Assembly (NCBI GenBank): GCA_947623505.1
Contig: CANQGT010000008.1
Span: forward strand, 17,169 to 81,168
DNA: 64,000 nucleotides
From: an uncultured Clostridia bacterium
GTDB taxonomy: Bacteria; Bacillota; Clostridia; Oscillospirales; Acutalibacteraceae
Direction: 5' to 3'
Below, piece after piece: positions 26,655 to 35,341 of the stretch (position 1 is the first letter of the stretch; each line of letters opens with the position of its first letter). A program made the position numbers and the translations under genes. A model generated the notes under the pieces. It did not search any database and had not been told where the DNA came from. It was given only the letters and a program-made list of their open reading frames with translations.

Positions 26655-27671
26655 TCATTCACCTTGCACAACTTGCACAAACGACACTTTTTTCGTTTCG
26701 GCATTTACGCATACGGTAAACCATGGAAATCCTCCAAGTTCGTCATCTGTTTTGATACTAAATTGCCAACAATATTTCGGAAAATACTCATTAATGTCCA
26801 TAGCGCCCAATATATTGGCGAAAAAATGAGGACGATAAATCATTTCAGCTTCATTCACGAAAATCCTCAGAGGAGCATCAACCAATCTTTCACGCGCTTC
26901 AATCTCTTCAGCATATTTTTTCTTTTTAATTTCCTGCAAGGCAATTTTTTCAGCTTCTTTTCGGGAAATAAGTCCGCCGGGGATATCGTTTAATTTAACA
27001 TTGTAATCCGTTACTTTTTCCGTGTTTCCGGTTTTGGTATCAAGCCTTAAATAATACGCATCACCATCGCGGGGATTCACATAAAGTACGAGAGAATTTT
27101 TCTCTACATATGCGGGTGAGGCGTATAAATCGGCAACAAGAGAAAAGGTTTCGGGAAAAATATTCCCGTCCTCCTCTATCTCCACTTTGTATAAAGCCTG
27201 CTTTTCGTAGCTTTGTAAAAAAAGCATATTGTCTATAATAGCGCACGGCCTTGCCCCCGGAGAAAAATTGCAAAGAACTGTTTTATTTGAGTCATTGTCA
27301 AAAAAAACAAGTCTGTCGTCGAAATAAGAAATCTGATAACGACCTTGCTTCGTTTCGGTAAAGCAGGAAAAATAATCGTTTTTATCACATTCAAACGGTA
27401 CGAAATCTTCGGGAAACGACAAGAATCCATATCGAGAAAAGAAATAATCTTTATCGGAAAACACGGTTGGCTCCGAATCATCGCTTGAAACGGAGCTGTT
27501 TTCGGTATGAGTAGTGCTTTGTGTTGTTTTATTTTCCTTTCCCTTTTCTATGAAATTTACAGCGGCAAAAACACCGACGGAGACAAGAAATACCGCTGCA
27601 ATAACCGCCGTTATTACAGTAGTATTCTTTACTGCTTTATCATCATTTAAAAAATAGCGGAATTTTTTCAA
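26655..27671 (-). CDS. Membrane-anchored extracytoplasmic protein of unknown function
   Basis: I place the start at a TTG (27671), reading LKKFRYFLNDDKAVKN, with AAAGGA about 11 bases upstream; it overlaps the phosphoribosyltransferase gene by 29 bases. Reading from an upstream ATG would extend the overlap by 140 bases through unrelated codons. The 338-residue protein has one transmembrane helix at about residues 15-40 (ITAVIAAVFLVSVGVFAAV), then a Ser/Thr-rich linker and a ~270-residue domain probably outside the cell. That domain has beta-rich repeats ending in a PWFTVCVNAETKKVSFV segment, like peptidase-propeptide (PepSY-like) or regulatory domains. No family is recognised with confidence. 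Confidence 0.7.
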   Translation of the reverse strand: MKKFRYFLNDDKAVKNTTVITAVIAAVFLVSVGVFAAVNFIEKGKENKTTQSTTHTENSSVSSDDSEPTVFSDKDYFFSRYGFLSFPEDFVPFECDKNDYFSCFTETKQGRYQISYFDDRLVFFDNDSNKTVLCNFSPGARPCAIIDNMLFLQSYEKQALYKVEIEEDGNIFPETFSLVADLYASPAYVEKNSLVLYVNPRDGDAYYLRLDTKTGNTEKVTDYNVKLNDIPGGLISRKEAEKIALQEIKKKKYAEEIEARERLVDAPLRIFVNEAEMIYRPHFFANILGAMDINEYFPKYCWQFSIKTDDELGGFPWFTVCVNAETKKVSFVQVVQGE

Positions 27672-28182
27672 GGTAGATAATATCCTTTCTGTCCGCCGCG
27701 TCGCCCTCGGCGATAGGCGCGGCGCAGGCAACGATATTGCCGTTGAAAGCCTCAACCACTTTCTTAACTGATTCAAGGGATTCGCCTGTTGAGATAACAT
27801 CGTCAACAATAAGCACTCTTTTGCCGCTTATAAGGTCGCCGTCCTCGTGGCCGAGATACAGATACTGCTCGCGCTGAGTAGTTATTGAGCTAACGGGAAC
27901 GGCAACGGGATTATCCATATACACCTTAACACCCTTGCGAACGACTATATACTTTTTGCCGCTCTGCTTGCTCATCTCGTAAGCGAGCGGAATGCTCTTT
28001 GCCTCGGGAGTGACTATGTAGTCAAATTCGGGGCATTTTTTTATAAGCTCGCCGGCGCATTTTTCCGTAAGCTCCACATCGCCGAAAAGAATAAACGCGG
28101 CTATATCAAGGCTGTCGCTCACGGCAAATTTCTGAAGATCTCTTTCGAGACCCGCAATATTTATTCTGTAAGTATCTCTCAT
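27643..28182 (-). CDS. Purine-type phosphoribosyltransferase (adenine phosphoribosyltransferase-like)
   Basis: A 179-residue type I phosphoribosyltransferase with the PRPP-binding motif VLIVDDVISTGES near residue 125 and a PEAKSIPLAYEMS segment typical of adenine phosphoribosyltransferases. It would convert a purine base and PRPP to a nucleotide in salvage. The start at 28182 (MRDTYRIN) is fixed by AAAGGATTGG upstream. The gene directly abuts a truncated NUDIX-like sequence, whose last codons supply the ribosome site. The neighbour purA-like gene also belongs to purine metabolism. Confidence 0.85.
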   Translation of the reverse strand: MRDTYRINIAGLERDLQKFAVSDSLDIAAFILFGDVELTEKCAGELIKKCPEFDYIVTPEAKSIPLAYEMSKQSGKKYIVVRKGVKVYMDNPVAVPVSSITTQREQYLYLGHEDGDLISGKRVLIVDDVISTGESLESVKKVVEAFNGNIVACAAPIAEGDAADRKDIIYLEKIPLFFK

Positions 28183-28186
28183 AATG

Positions 28187-28324
28187 TTACCAATCCTTTC
28201 CCGAATGTGAAAATACATAATTTTTGATTACGAGGTGATATACATTTTTAGAAACAGGCTTATCGCGATAAAGAATAAATCCTAATTTATTTTCGTTTTT
28301 ATCGTATGCGCCCCGGGTTTTCAT
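28187..28324 (-). pseudogene. Truncated NUDIX hydrolase N-terminus
   Basis: A 45-codon frame starts MKTRGAYDKNENKLGFILYR behind AAAGGGG and continues with NVYHLVIKNYVFSHSGKDW before a stop. The pattern (polar start, L-G, Y-R-D, Y-H-L-V, N-Y-V-F-S, S-G) matches the N-terminal 45 residues of YfcD-type NUDIX hydrolases, but the NUDIX box (GX5EX7REUXEEXGU) and the rest are missing. The frame is replaced by the phosphoribosyltransferase gene, so it looks like a remnant. A real 45-residue peptide cannot be excluded. Confidence 0.5.
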
Positions 28325-28401
28325 AGTATTCGAACCCCTTTCATAATTCCTCAATCCATTCCTGCGTAAAATGCAGTCCGCGGCGTGACAGCTCACCCTT
28401 T

Positions 28402-28986
28402 TCAAATCCTTTTTGCATACTTCTCACAAGAAGTAATATATTCATATAACGCCGGATTGCAATTTTCTTTAAGATATTCGAGAGTGTCAAGCAACATATC
28501 TTTGGCAGTCTTGCCGGAATGACCGAATACCTTTTTATACATTCTGTTTATGTCGCTTTCACAATCCATACCGCGTAAGTAGTGCTTTGTGTTTGCAACC
28601 CAAAGCTTTAAAATATGCGTATTTTTATCATTCACAAAGCCGCGTTTTGCAATACTCACACTATGCTCAACGGCGCTGCATTTAATATCAACAATCAGAA
28701 ACGGATTTTCTTTGGAAATCGCGCAAGATACTATATATTCATTCGGCATTAAACTGGTCGCATAGTCGCTGAAAACGACAGGGTAAATTTCATTTAGAAT
28801 TCCGGGCGCAAGTTTTAAAAATTTGCTGTTATCATAGCCGGAAACAACAACCTCAATATCAATATCTGAATACTCGTCATAATCTCCACGGCTCAGACTG
28901 CCGTAAATCTTGCAAAAACTGACCTCCTGCTTTTTTTCAAATTGCACGCAAATGTTTTTTGCAATTTCTAAATTGTTTCCTTTCAT
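28402..28986 (-). CDS. Nucleotidyltransferase (Pol-beta superfamily, MNT type)
   Basis: The 194-residue protein carries the GSLSRGDYDEYSDIDIEV motif near residue 30, the GS...DxD active site of small nucleotidyltransferases that transfer NMP to a substrate (aminoglycoside/lincosamide-resistance type, or MNT antitoxins). No HEPN partner lies beside it. The frame stops at KYAKRI. A 25-codon frame at 28341-28418 in another phase (MQKGFEKGELSRRG and on to WIEEL) could be the original C-terminus after a one-base shift. Substrate unknown. Confidence 0.75.
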   Translation of the reverse strand: MKGNNLEIAKNICVQFEKKQEVSFCKIYGSLSRGDYDEYSDIDIEVVVSGYDNSKFLKLAPGILNEIYPVVFSDYATSLMPNEYIVSCAISKENPFLIVDIKCSAVEHSVSIAKRGFVNDKNTHILKLWVANTKHYLRGMDCESDINRMYKKVFGHSGKTAKDMLLDTLEYLKENCNPALYEYITSCEKYAKRI

Positions 28987-29021
28987 TAACAGTTCTCCTT
29001 AAATCAGGATAGTGTGATTTA

Positions 29022-29354
29022 TCACAATATCTTCGCTCCCAATTCCGTTCCGCCTATCACATGAAAATGCAGGTGCATAACCGTTTGCCCCGCGGACGGG
29101 CCGCAGTTATTGATAACGCGGTAAGACTCTATCCCCTGAGATTTCGCGATCTCGGGGATTTTTTCAAATATGTGGGCAACATATCCGCTGTTTTCGGGCG
29201 TTACGCCGTTTACGCTGTCGATATGCTCTTTGGGAACCACGAGGAAATGAACGGGCGCGACGGGATTTATATCCTTGAACGCAACTATCATATCGTCCTC
29301 ATAAACCTTTTCGCTCGGAATATTGCCCTTTATTATCTCACAAAACAAACACAT
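29022..29354 (-). CDS. HIT family nucleotide-binding hydrolase (HinT-like)
   Basis: A 110-residue histidine triad protein: CLFCEIIKGNIPSEKVYEDD at the start and MHLHFHVIGG (HxHxH) at the end, the active site that forms a nucleotidyl-His intermediate. HinT enzymes hydrolyse aminoacyl-AMP and phosphoramidates. The gene follows alaS by 15 bases, and a link to clearing mischarged adenylates is plausible. The CxxC at residues 3-6 is the usual structural zinc half-site. Confidence 0.94.
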   Translation of the reverse strand: MCLFCEIIKGNIPSEKVYEDDMIVAFKDINPVAPVHFLVVPKEHIDSVNGVTPENSGYVAHIFEKIPEIAKSQGIESYRVINNCGPSAGQTVMHLHFHVIGGTELGAKIL

Positions 29355-29369
29355 AAATATACCCCTTTC

Positions 29370-31994
29370 TTATTTAATAAGCGACTTGATTATATCGCAC
29401 GCGCCTTTAAGCGCATCATCAAGCTTTGAAACGTCTTTCGCTCCCGCCATAGCGGAATCGGGGCGGCCGCCGCCGCTTCCTCCGGCGATTTTGGCGACCT
29501 CTCTCACAACATCGCCCGCCTTAACGCCTTTTGCTATCGCTCCCGCGCCGCAGACCGCGACTATCGAAGCCTTATCTCCGTTTACGCCCGCGATAACGCC
29601 GACCGCGTCGGGGCTCTTTGCCTTGATATCATCGCCCGTTTTGCGCAGAACGTCGGCGGGAGTTCCGTCAAGTCTCGCAACGTAAACTTCAAGCCCTTCA
29701 ACATCGACCGCCTTGCTCAGAGCGTCGGAGCTTTTCAGCTTTGTTATTTCGGCGTTAAGAGCGCTTATTTCCCGTTCTTTCGCTTTATTTTCGGAAACAA
29801 GAGCATCAATTTTATCTTTAATTTCGTGAACGCCCGTTTTCAGCGCGGCGGCTGAATTTCTGATGAGCGCCTCATCACTCTCAAGGGCTTCAAGAAGATT
29901 TGTTCCCGTAACGGCGGTTATTCTGCGAACGCCGGCCGCGACCGAAGACTCGCCCGTTATTTTGAAAAGACCGATCTGACCGCTGTTTGAAACGTGTGTG
30001 CCGCCGCAAAACTCTATTGAAAAATCGCCGGCCTTTACTATGCGGACAATATCGCCGTATTTTTCACCGAAAAGCATCATAGCGCCCGTTTTCTTTGCGT
30101 CTTCAATCGGCATTTCCATATTTTCAACGGCGTTCGCTCCCATAATAAACGAATTTACAAGCGTTTCTACCCTGCTTATCTCCTCTTTTGTGAGAGCGTT
30201 GAAATGTGTGAAATCGAAACGAACCTCACGCTCGTTTACAAGCTGGCCTGCCTGCTCGACGTGCTTGCCGAGAACCTCTCTCAGCGCCGCCTGCAAAAGA
30301 TGCGCGGCGGTGTGATTACGCTTAATGCAGTCTCTGCGCTCACCGTCTATTGAGGCTTTTGCCTTATCGCCGACGCAGACCGCTCCGCTCTCCACCTTGC
30401 CCGTGTGGAGGAAAACGCCGTCGGCGTTCTTCGTGGTATCGTTTACGGAAAATGTGAAGTTATCGCCTTTAATAACGCCCGTGTCTCCTACCTGACCGCC
30501 CGAAAGCGCGTAAAACGGAGTTCTGTCAAGCACGATCACGCCGTCCTCGCCCTCGCCGAGAATATCCCTTGCCTCGCCCGAAGATAATATTGCCTTTACC
30601 TGAGCGTCACATTCATACGAGCCGTAGCCGACAAATTCGGTGGCGGGAGCATCAATTTTGATATTACCGCTCTTCCAAGCGTCCGTATCGGAATCCTTGC
30701 GCGCGGCGCGTGCGGTTTGCTTTTGATTTTCAAGAAGCTCGTTGAATTTTTCTTCGTCAACGGTTAAGCCGCGCTCCTCAAGAATATCCTTGGTTAAATC
30801 AAGCGGAAAGCCGTAGGTATCGTTGAGCCTGAAAGCGTCCTCTCCGCTGAATACTTTCCCGCTCATATTCGCGATATATTCCTCAAGCAGAGCAAGACCG
30901 CTGTCTATCGTCTTGCCGAAGGATTCTTCCTCGGCAAAAATAACCTTTCGTATGAAATCACGCTTGCCGTCAAGATAATCATAGGCGACAAGATTTTCGT
31001 CGATAACCGTATCGGCAACCTTGTAAAGGAAAGGCTCGTTGATGCCGAGCAGTCTGCCGTGGCGGCACGCGCGCCTTATCAGGCGGCGAAGAACATATCC
31101 CCTCGCGCTGTTGGAGGGTATAACGCCGTCGCCTATCATAAATACGGAGGAACGGATATGGTCGGTAATTACACGGAGTGAAACGTCCTTTTTCGCGTCC
31201 GCGTGATATTTTACGTCGGCAAGAGAACTGATTTTTTTCATAATATTTTGGATAGTGTCTATCTCAAAAATATTGTCAACTCCCTGAACGATGCAGGCAA
31301 GGCGTTCAAGACCGAGACCCGTATCGATATTCTTTTGCGAAAGCTCTGTATAATTTCCGTTTCCATCGTTGCTGAATTGGCTGAAAACATTGTTCCAAAT
31401 TTCTATATAGCGGTCGCAGTCGCAGCCGGGGGCGCAGGTCGGTTTTACGCAGCCGTACTTCTCGCCGCGGTCAAAATGAATTTCGCTGCACGGCCCGCAC
31501 GGCCCCTGCCCGTGCTCCCAGAAATTATCTTCCTTTCCGTGCCTTACAATGCGCGATTTGTCAATTCCAACCTCGTTTACCCAAATATCGTAAGCCTCGT
31601 CGTCGTCAAGATAAATCGTTGCCCAAAGCTTGTCTTCCGGCAGTTCAAGCACGTCGGTGCAAAATTCCCATGCCCATTTCAAGGCCTCGTGCTTAAAATA
31701 ATCGCCAAAGCTGAAATTGCCGAGCATTTCAAAATAAGTGCCGTGTCTGTCGTCTTTCCCAACGCTTTCAATGTCCGGCGTGCGTATGCACTTTTGGCAG
31801 GTGGTAACGCGCTTTCCGGGCGGAGTTACCTCCCCCGTAAAGAACTTTTTCATAGGCGCCATACCGGAATTTATCAGAAGCAGGCTTTTGTCATTATTGG
31901 GTATAAGTGAAAAGCTCGGCAGGCGGATATGCCCCTTGCTTTCAAAAAAGGAGAGATATTTTTCCCTCAAATCATTCACTGAAATCCATTTCAT
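29370..31994 (-). CDS. alaS: Alanyl-tRNA synthetase
   Basis: At 874 residues this is a full-length class II alanyl-tRNA synthetase. The N-terminal half has the aminoacylation core (FFESKGHIRLPSFSLIP). The editing domain has HTAAHLL and CGGTH, zinc-binding motifs that remove Ser- or Gly-tRNA-Ala. A C-Ala domain rich in Gly (IAGGSGGGRPDSAMAGAKD) ends the protein. It charges tRNA-Ala in the cytosol. Unlike some clostridial alaS genes there is no T-box leader in the 100 bases upstream. Confidence 0.98.
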   Translation of the reverse strand: MKWISVNDLREKYLSFFESKGHIRLPSFSLIPNNDKSLLLINSGMAPMKKFFTGEVTPPGKRVTTCQKCIRTPDIESVGKDDRHGTYFEMLGNFSFGDYFKHEALKWAWEFCTDVLELPEDKLWATIYLDDDEAYDIWVNEVGIDKSRIVRHGKEDNFWEHGQGPCGPCSEIHFDRGEKYGCVKPTCAPGCDCDRYIEIWNNVFSQFSNDGNGNYTELSQKNIDTGLGLERLACIVQGVDNIFEIDTIQNIMKKISSLADVKYHADAKKDVSLRVITDHIRSSVFMIGDGVIPSNSARGYVLRRLIRRACRHGRLLGINEPFLYKVADTVIDENLVAYDYLDGKRDFIRKVIFAEEESFGKTIDSGLALLEEYIANMSGKVFSGEDAFRLNDTYGFPLDLTKDILEERGLTVDEEKFNELLENQKQTARAARKDSDTDAWKSGNIKIDAPATEFVGYGSYECDAQVKAILSSGEARDILGEGEDGVIVLDRTPFYALSGGQVGDTGVIKGDNFTFSVNDTTKNADGVFLHTGKVESGAVCVGDKAKASIDGERRDCIKRNHTAAHLLQAALREVLGKHVEQAGQLVNEREVRFDFTHFNALTKEEISRVETLVNSFIMGANAVENMEMPIEDAKKTGAMMLFGEKYGDIVRIVKAGDFSIEFCGGTHVSNSGQIGLFKITGESSVAAGVRRITAVTGTNLLEALESDEALIRNSAAALKTGVHEIKDKIDALVSENKAKEREISALNAEITKLKSSDALSKAVDVEGLEVYVARLDGTPADVLRKTGDDIKAKSPDAVGVIAGVNGDKASIVAVCGAGAIAKGVKAGDVVREVAKIAGGSGGGRPDSAMAGAKDVSKLDDALKGACDIIKSLIK

Positions 31995-32075
31995 TTTATT
32001 TTACCTCTGTTTTTAACTATTGGCGGTCAATTCCGCAAACGCCCGCTTATAGGGCGAAAATCAGTATAAAGAAAT

Positions 32076-32104
32076 TTAAGGGCAACCTATAAAGCCGCCC
32101 TTAA
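32076..32104 (-). terminator. Hairpin after the YdbC-like gene, possible terminator
   Basis: TTAAGGGC and GCCCTTAA form a perfect 8-bp stem around a 13-base loop; the minus-strand T tract (ATTTCTTT) is weak. Confidence 0.5.
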
Positions 32105-32115
32105 AAACTTAATAA

Positions 32116-32331
32116 TCACAGTTTTTCAACGAGATTTATAAGCTCAGCGATTTCTTCTTTTGTGAAGGTTAAACCTTTGCTCATTTTGGAATGATCGGGC
32201 GACCAGTCTCTAACGTCGATTTTAGGCTCGCGACCGTTCCATGAAATCAGATTGACCTCTCTCGTCCATCCGCGCGGAGTTTCGGAAATCACGCCCAGAT
32301 GCTCAGTGATCTCATATTTGATTTCAGGCAT
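32116..32331 (-). CDS. YdbC/PC4-like single-stranded nucleic-acid-binding protein
   Basis: The 71-residue protein (MPEIKYEITEHLGVISETPR, then WTREVNLISWNGREPKIDVR) matches the YdbC family, bacterial relatives of the eukaryotic coactivator PC4 that bind single-stranded DNA as dimers. The Trp/Gly-rich beta sheet followed by one helix (FTKEEIAELINLVEKL) fits this fold. AAAGGAGGAAGAGAA precedes the ATG. It lies 35 bases after ackA and may share its transcript. Confidence 0.85.
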   Translation of the reverse strand: MPEIKYEITEHLGVISETPRGWTREVNLISWNGREPKIDVRDWSPDHSKMSKGLTFTKEEIAELINLVEKL

Positions 32332-32366
32332 TTCTCTTCCTCCTTTTTTAGTATTTTTATATAAAT

Positions 32367-33593
32367 TTATTTTTTCAGCTTTTCAACGATTTCTTTCGTA
32401 TCTCTCGCAATCATAAGCTCCTCGTTAGTCGCGAGAATAAATACTCTTACCTTATCTTCGGGCGAAGTGAGCTCCGCCTCAGCGCCTTTTACGGTTTTCT
32501 GATTAACGGCCTGATTTATCTCAACGCCGAGATAGCCGAGATAAGAGCATATTTTTGAACGAAGCCAAAATCCGTTTTCACCGATACCGCCTGTAAATAC
32601 AATAGCGTCAACGCCGTTCATCGCGGCAACGTATGAGCCGATATATTTAGCGATCTGGTAAGCCTGCATCTCGTGCGCAAGGCTTGCCCTGTCGTCTCCC
32701 TCGCTTTGGAGGGCGCAAATATCGCGGTCGTCGGAATAACCTCCTGAAATGGCGCTTACACCCGATCTCTTATTGAGTATATCTTCAAGCTGTTTCGGGG
32801 TGAGATGCTCGTGCTCCGCAAGGAAAGTGACAACTGACGGATCCACGCCGCCTGAGCGTGTGCCCATCATAAATCCGTCAAGCGGAGTAAAGCCCATAGA
32901 GGTGTCAATAACCTTGCCGTATTTTACCGCGGCGATAGAAGAACCGTTGCCGAGATGGCAGGTGATTATTTTAAGCTTTTCTATTTTCTGCCCCATAACA
33001 TCGGCGCATCTTTGGCTTACAAATTTATGCGAAGTGCCATGGAAGCCGTAGCGGCGTATGCCGTATTTCTCATAATATTCGTGAGGAATGGCATACATAT
33101 ACGCCATTGGCGGCATTGTGCTGTGAAACGCGGTGTCGAAAACGGCAACCTGCGGAAAATCGGGGCCTACGACCGAAAGGCACGCCTCGTAACCCTGAAG
33201 GTTAGCGGGATTGTGGAGCGGGGCGAGCGGTGAAAGCCGCCTTACCGAATCGATAACGTCCTTGTCGATAAGCACGCTTTTCGTGTACTTATCGCCGCCC
33301 TGAACGATACGGTGGCCTATCGCGTCTATCTCGTCAAACGACGAAACTACCGCCGTGTCTCCCGTTGTCATAAGCTCTTTAACGGTGTTGAAGGCTTCGG
33401 TATGATTTTTGATTTCCTTATCAAACATCAACTTCGGCTCATTTTTCTTTGTGTATATTATATTGTTTTCTCCTCCGTTAATAGGCAGACCGATTCTTTC
33501 AATAGTGCCTTTGCAAACAACAGATTCATCCGTCATATCGATAAGCTGATATTTCAGAGAAGAGCTGCCGCAGTTTATTACAAGAATTTTCAC
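32367..33593 (-). CDS. ackA: Acetate kinase
   Basis: A 408-residue ASKHA-fold kinase that turns acetyl phosphate and ADP into acetate and ATP, the energy-yielding step of acetate fermentation. Motifs: ILVINCGSSSLKYQL at the N-terminus, FDTAFHSTMPPMAY, RRYGFHGTSHKFV and GNGSSIAAV. The start codon is GTG (33593) with ACGGAGGATAAT upstream. No pta gene is adjacent. Acetyl-CoA would come from the POR at 57-60 kb. Confidence 0.98.
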   Translation of the reverse strand: MKILVINCGSSSLKYQLIDMTDESVVCKGTIERIGLPINGGENNIIYTKKNEPKLMFDKEIKNHTEAFNTVKELMTTGDTAVVSSFDEIDAIGHRIVQGGDKYTKSVLIDKDVIDSVRRLSPLAPLHNPANLQGYEACLSVVGPDFPQVAVFDTAFHSTMPPMAYMYAIPHEYYEKYGIRRYGFHGTSHKFVSQRCADVMGQKIEKLKIITCHLGNGSSIAAVKYGKVIDTSMGFTPLDGFMMGTRSGGVDPSVVTFLAEHEHLTPKQLEDILNKRSGVSAISGGYSDDRDICALQSEGDDRASLAHEMQAYQIAKYIGSYVAAMNGVDAIVFTGGIGENGFWLRSKICSYLGYLGVEINQAVNQKTVKGAEAELTSPEDKVRVFILATNEELMIARDTKEIVEKLKK

Positions 33594-33635
33594 TTTTTAT
33601 TATCCTCCGTTATTGCATTTTACTTTATTTACTTT

Positions 33636-33664
33636 ATAATAATATATATAAAAATAATAGTCAA
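33636..33664 (-). promoter_or_regulatory. Promoter of ackA
   Basis: On the minus strand TTGACT (33659-33664), 17-base spacer, TATTAT (33636-33641). Confidence 0.7.
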
Positions 33665-33691
33665 GAAAAGATTTTGAATTTCGGAGAAAAT

Positions 33692-34750
33692 ATGGTTACG
33701 GGAATTGTTTGTGAGTTAAATCCCCTGCATAAGGGGCATAAATACCTGTTTGAAACGGTAAAAAGCGGAGAAAACGATTCTGTTGTTTGCTGTATGAGCG
33801 GCAATTTCGTTCAGCGCGGCGAATTTGCGGTGCTGGATAAATTCACAAGGGCAAAAAGCGCGCTTCAAAACGGCGCCGATCTTGTGATTGAACTTCCCGC
33901 CGCGTACTCAACGCTTTCGGCGGAGGGCTTTTGCAGGGCGGGAGTCGATATTCTTGAATCGACCGGCGTGGTAAACAGAATAGCATTCGGCGCTGAATGC
34001 GATGATATCGCGGCGCTTAAAGAAATTTCCGAAAAACTTAAAGACAAATCTCTCCAAAAAGAAATAGCCCTTAAAATGAAAGAAGGGATTTCATACGCGG
34101 CGGCAAGATGCGGAGTTTTGAAAACGGATATACTGAAATATCCAAACAACATACTCGCGACGGAATATCTGAAATTTGCCTCTCTCCCCTGCCTCGCGGT
34201 TAAGAGAATCGGCTGCGGGCACAACGGAGACGACTCGGAATATTCATCTTCCGCTTTAAGAGAGCGAATGAACGAAGACAAAATATCTTCCCTCAAAAAC
34301 TGCGAGAAAGCCGTATTAGCAAAACTGAGGACGATGAAGGCGGAGGATTTTCTTAAAATCGACGGCGTTTCCGAGGGGCTTGAAAACAGAATAGCGGCGG
34401 CCGTTGAAGAGGCCTGCTCCGTTAAAGAGCTTTATTCACTTATAAAAACCAAAAGATACGCGCATTCAAGAATCAGAAGAATAATTTTACGCGCTTATCT
34501 CGGAATTTACGGTTTTCCCGAAAATCCGCCCTATCTGCGAATTTTGGGCTTTAATGAAAAAGGAAGAAAACTGCTTTCGCAAATGAAAAAATCGGCGTCA
34601 AAGCCGATTATAACAAAACTGAGCGACTGCTCAGCCGACGTTTTGCCGTATTTTAAACGAGAGTGCCTGTTTACGGATCTTTATAATTTGGGATATAAAA
34701 AACCCTTGCCCTGCGCAACAGAGCAAAGGTCGCGTGTAATCATCGTTTAA
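33692..34750 (+). CDS. tmcAL: tRNA(Met) cytidine acetate ligase (TmcAL/YlbM)
   Basis: The 352-residue nucleotidyltransferase begins VTGIVCELNPLHKGHKYLFE, the HIGH-like site of the HIGH-NTP superfamily, and has CCMSGNFVQRGEFAVLDKFTRA. In Bacillus subtilis TmcAL uses ATP and acetate to form N4-acetylcytidine at the wobble base of elongator tRNA-Met. The start at 33692 is chosen for CGGAGAAAAT directly upstream; an ATG 18 bases earlier lacks one. It diverges from ackA. It is a little shorter than the usual ~390-400 residues. Confidence 0.92.
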   Translation: MVTGIVCELNPLHKGHKYLFETVKSGENDSVVCCMSGNFVQRGEFAVLDKFTRAKSALQNGADLVIELPAAYSTLSAEGFCRAGVDILESTGVVNRIAFGAECDDIAALKEISEKLKDKSLQKEIALKMKEGISYAAARCGVLKTDILKYPNNILATEYLKFASLPCLAVKRIGCGHNGDDSEYSSSALRERMNEDKISSLKNCEKAVLAKLRTMKAEDFLKIDGVSEGLENRIAAAVEEACSVKELYSLIKTKRYAHSRIRRIILRAYLGIYGFPENPPYLRILGFNEKGRKLLSQMKKSASKPIITKLSDCSADVLPYFKRECLFTDLYNLGYKKPLPCATEQRSRVIIV

Positions 34751-34756
34751 ACGCGT

Positions 34757-35341
34757 TCAGTCTTTAAGGCTTTCGCATATTTTAAAAAATTCCTCTTTGG
34801 TCATAGAAGAATTTATATATTTCAACAGGGAATTTGTTGAAAGAAGCTCCGGCAGCCCCATGTCTTTCAGGAGCTTCTTTTTTCTTTTCGCCGCCTGCTC
34901 CGTTCCCGAAAAGCCGAGGGAGTATAAATCGTAATTTGTTACGGGATCGGTATTTTCCGAAATATCAACGCTTACCCCCGCTTTTTCAAAAAGCGCCGTA
35001 AGGATTTCGGCGTTGATACCCTCAACGCCGAGTTTGCCCTCTTTTGACGGGGCTTTCTTTCTTTTTTCCGTGCCGTAAATATCAGGTATGTATATATGCT
35101 TTATTTTTTCTTTAGGTATGCCCGACGAAATATAGTTTCTAATCAAAAATCCGCCGCTGTCGGAATCCGTAAGAATTATAAGCCCTCTCTCATCGGCAAG
35201 CGAGCGAATGAATTTCATCTTTTCACCGTCTTTGAAAACGTGAAAGCCGTCCGTCTCGATTATAAGCGCGTCAATAAGAGAGGAAAGCTTTATTTTATCG
35301 TATTTTCCCTCAACAATAACGGCCTCTTTAATCTTTATCAT
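34757..35341 (-). CDS. rnmV: Ribonuclease M5 (5S rRNA maturation)
   Basis: The 194-residue protein starts with a Toprim domain: VIVEGKYDKIKL (catalytic Glu) and LTDSDSGGFLIRN (DxD). Its C-terminal half matches the DUF4093 part of RNase M5, which trims 5S rRNA precursors in Gram-positive bacteria. It is last in comEC-holA-rnmV and overlaps holA by 14 bases. Its stop faces tmcAL with only six bases between. Confidence 0.92.
   Translation of the reverse strand: MIKIKEAVIVEGKYDKIKLSSLIDALIIETDGFHVFKDGEKMKFIRSLADERGLIILTDSDSGGFLIRNYISSGIPKEKIKHIYIPDIYGTEKRKKAPSKEGKLGVEGINAEILTALFEKAGVSVDISENTDPVTNYDLYSLGFSGTEQAAKRKKKLLKDMGLPELLSTNSLLKYINSSMTKEEFFKICESLKD

Noticed and set aside
28402..28986. HEPN-MNT toxin-antitoxin pair
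   Set aside because: No HEPN-domain gene lies beside the nucleotidyltransferase; neighbours are a NUDIX remnant and the HIT gene.
31995..32110. T-box leader before alaS
   Set aside because: No TGGNACC T-box motif or specifier stem is present in the gap; the hairpin there is the end of the upstream ydbC transcript.
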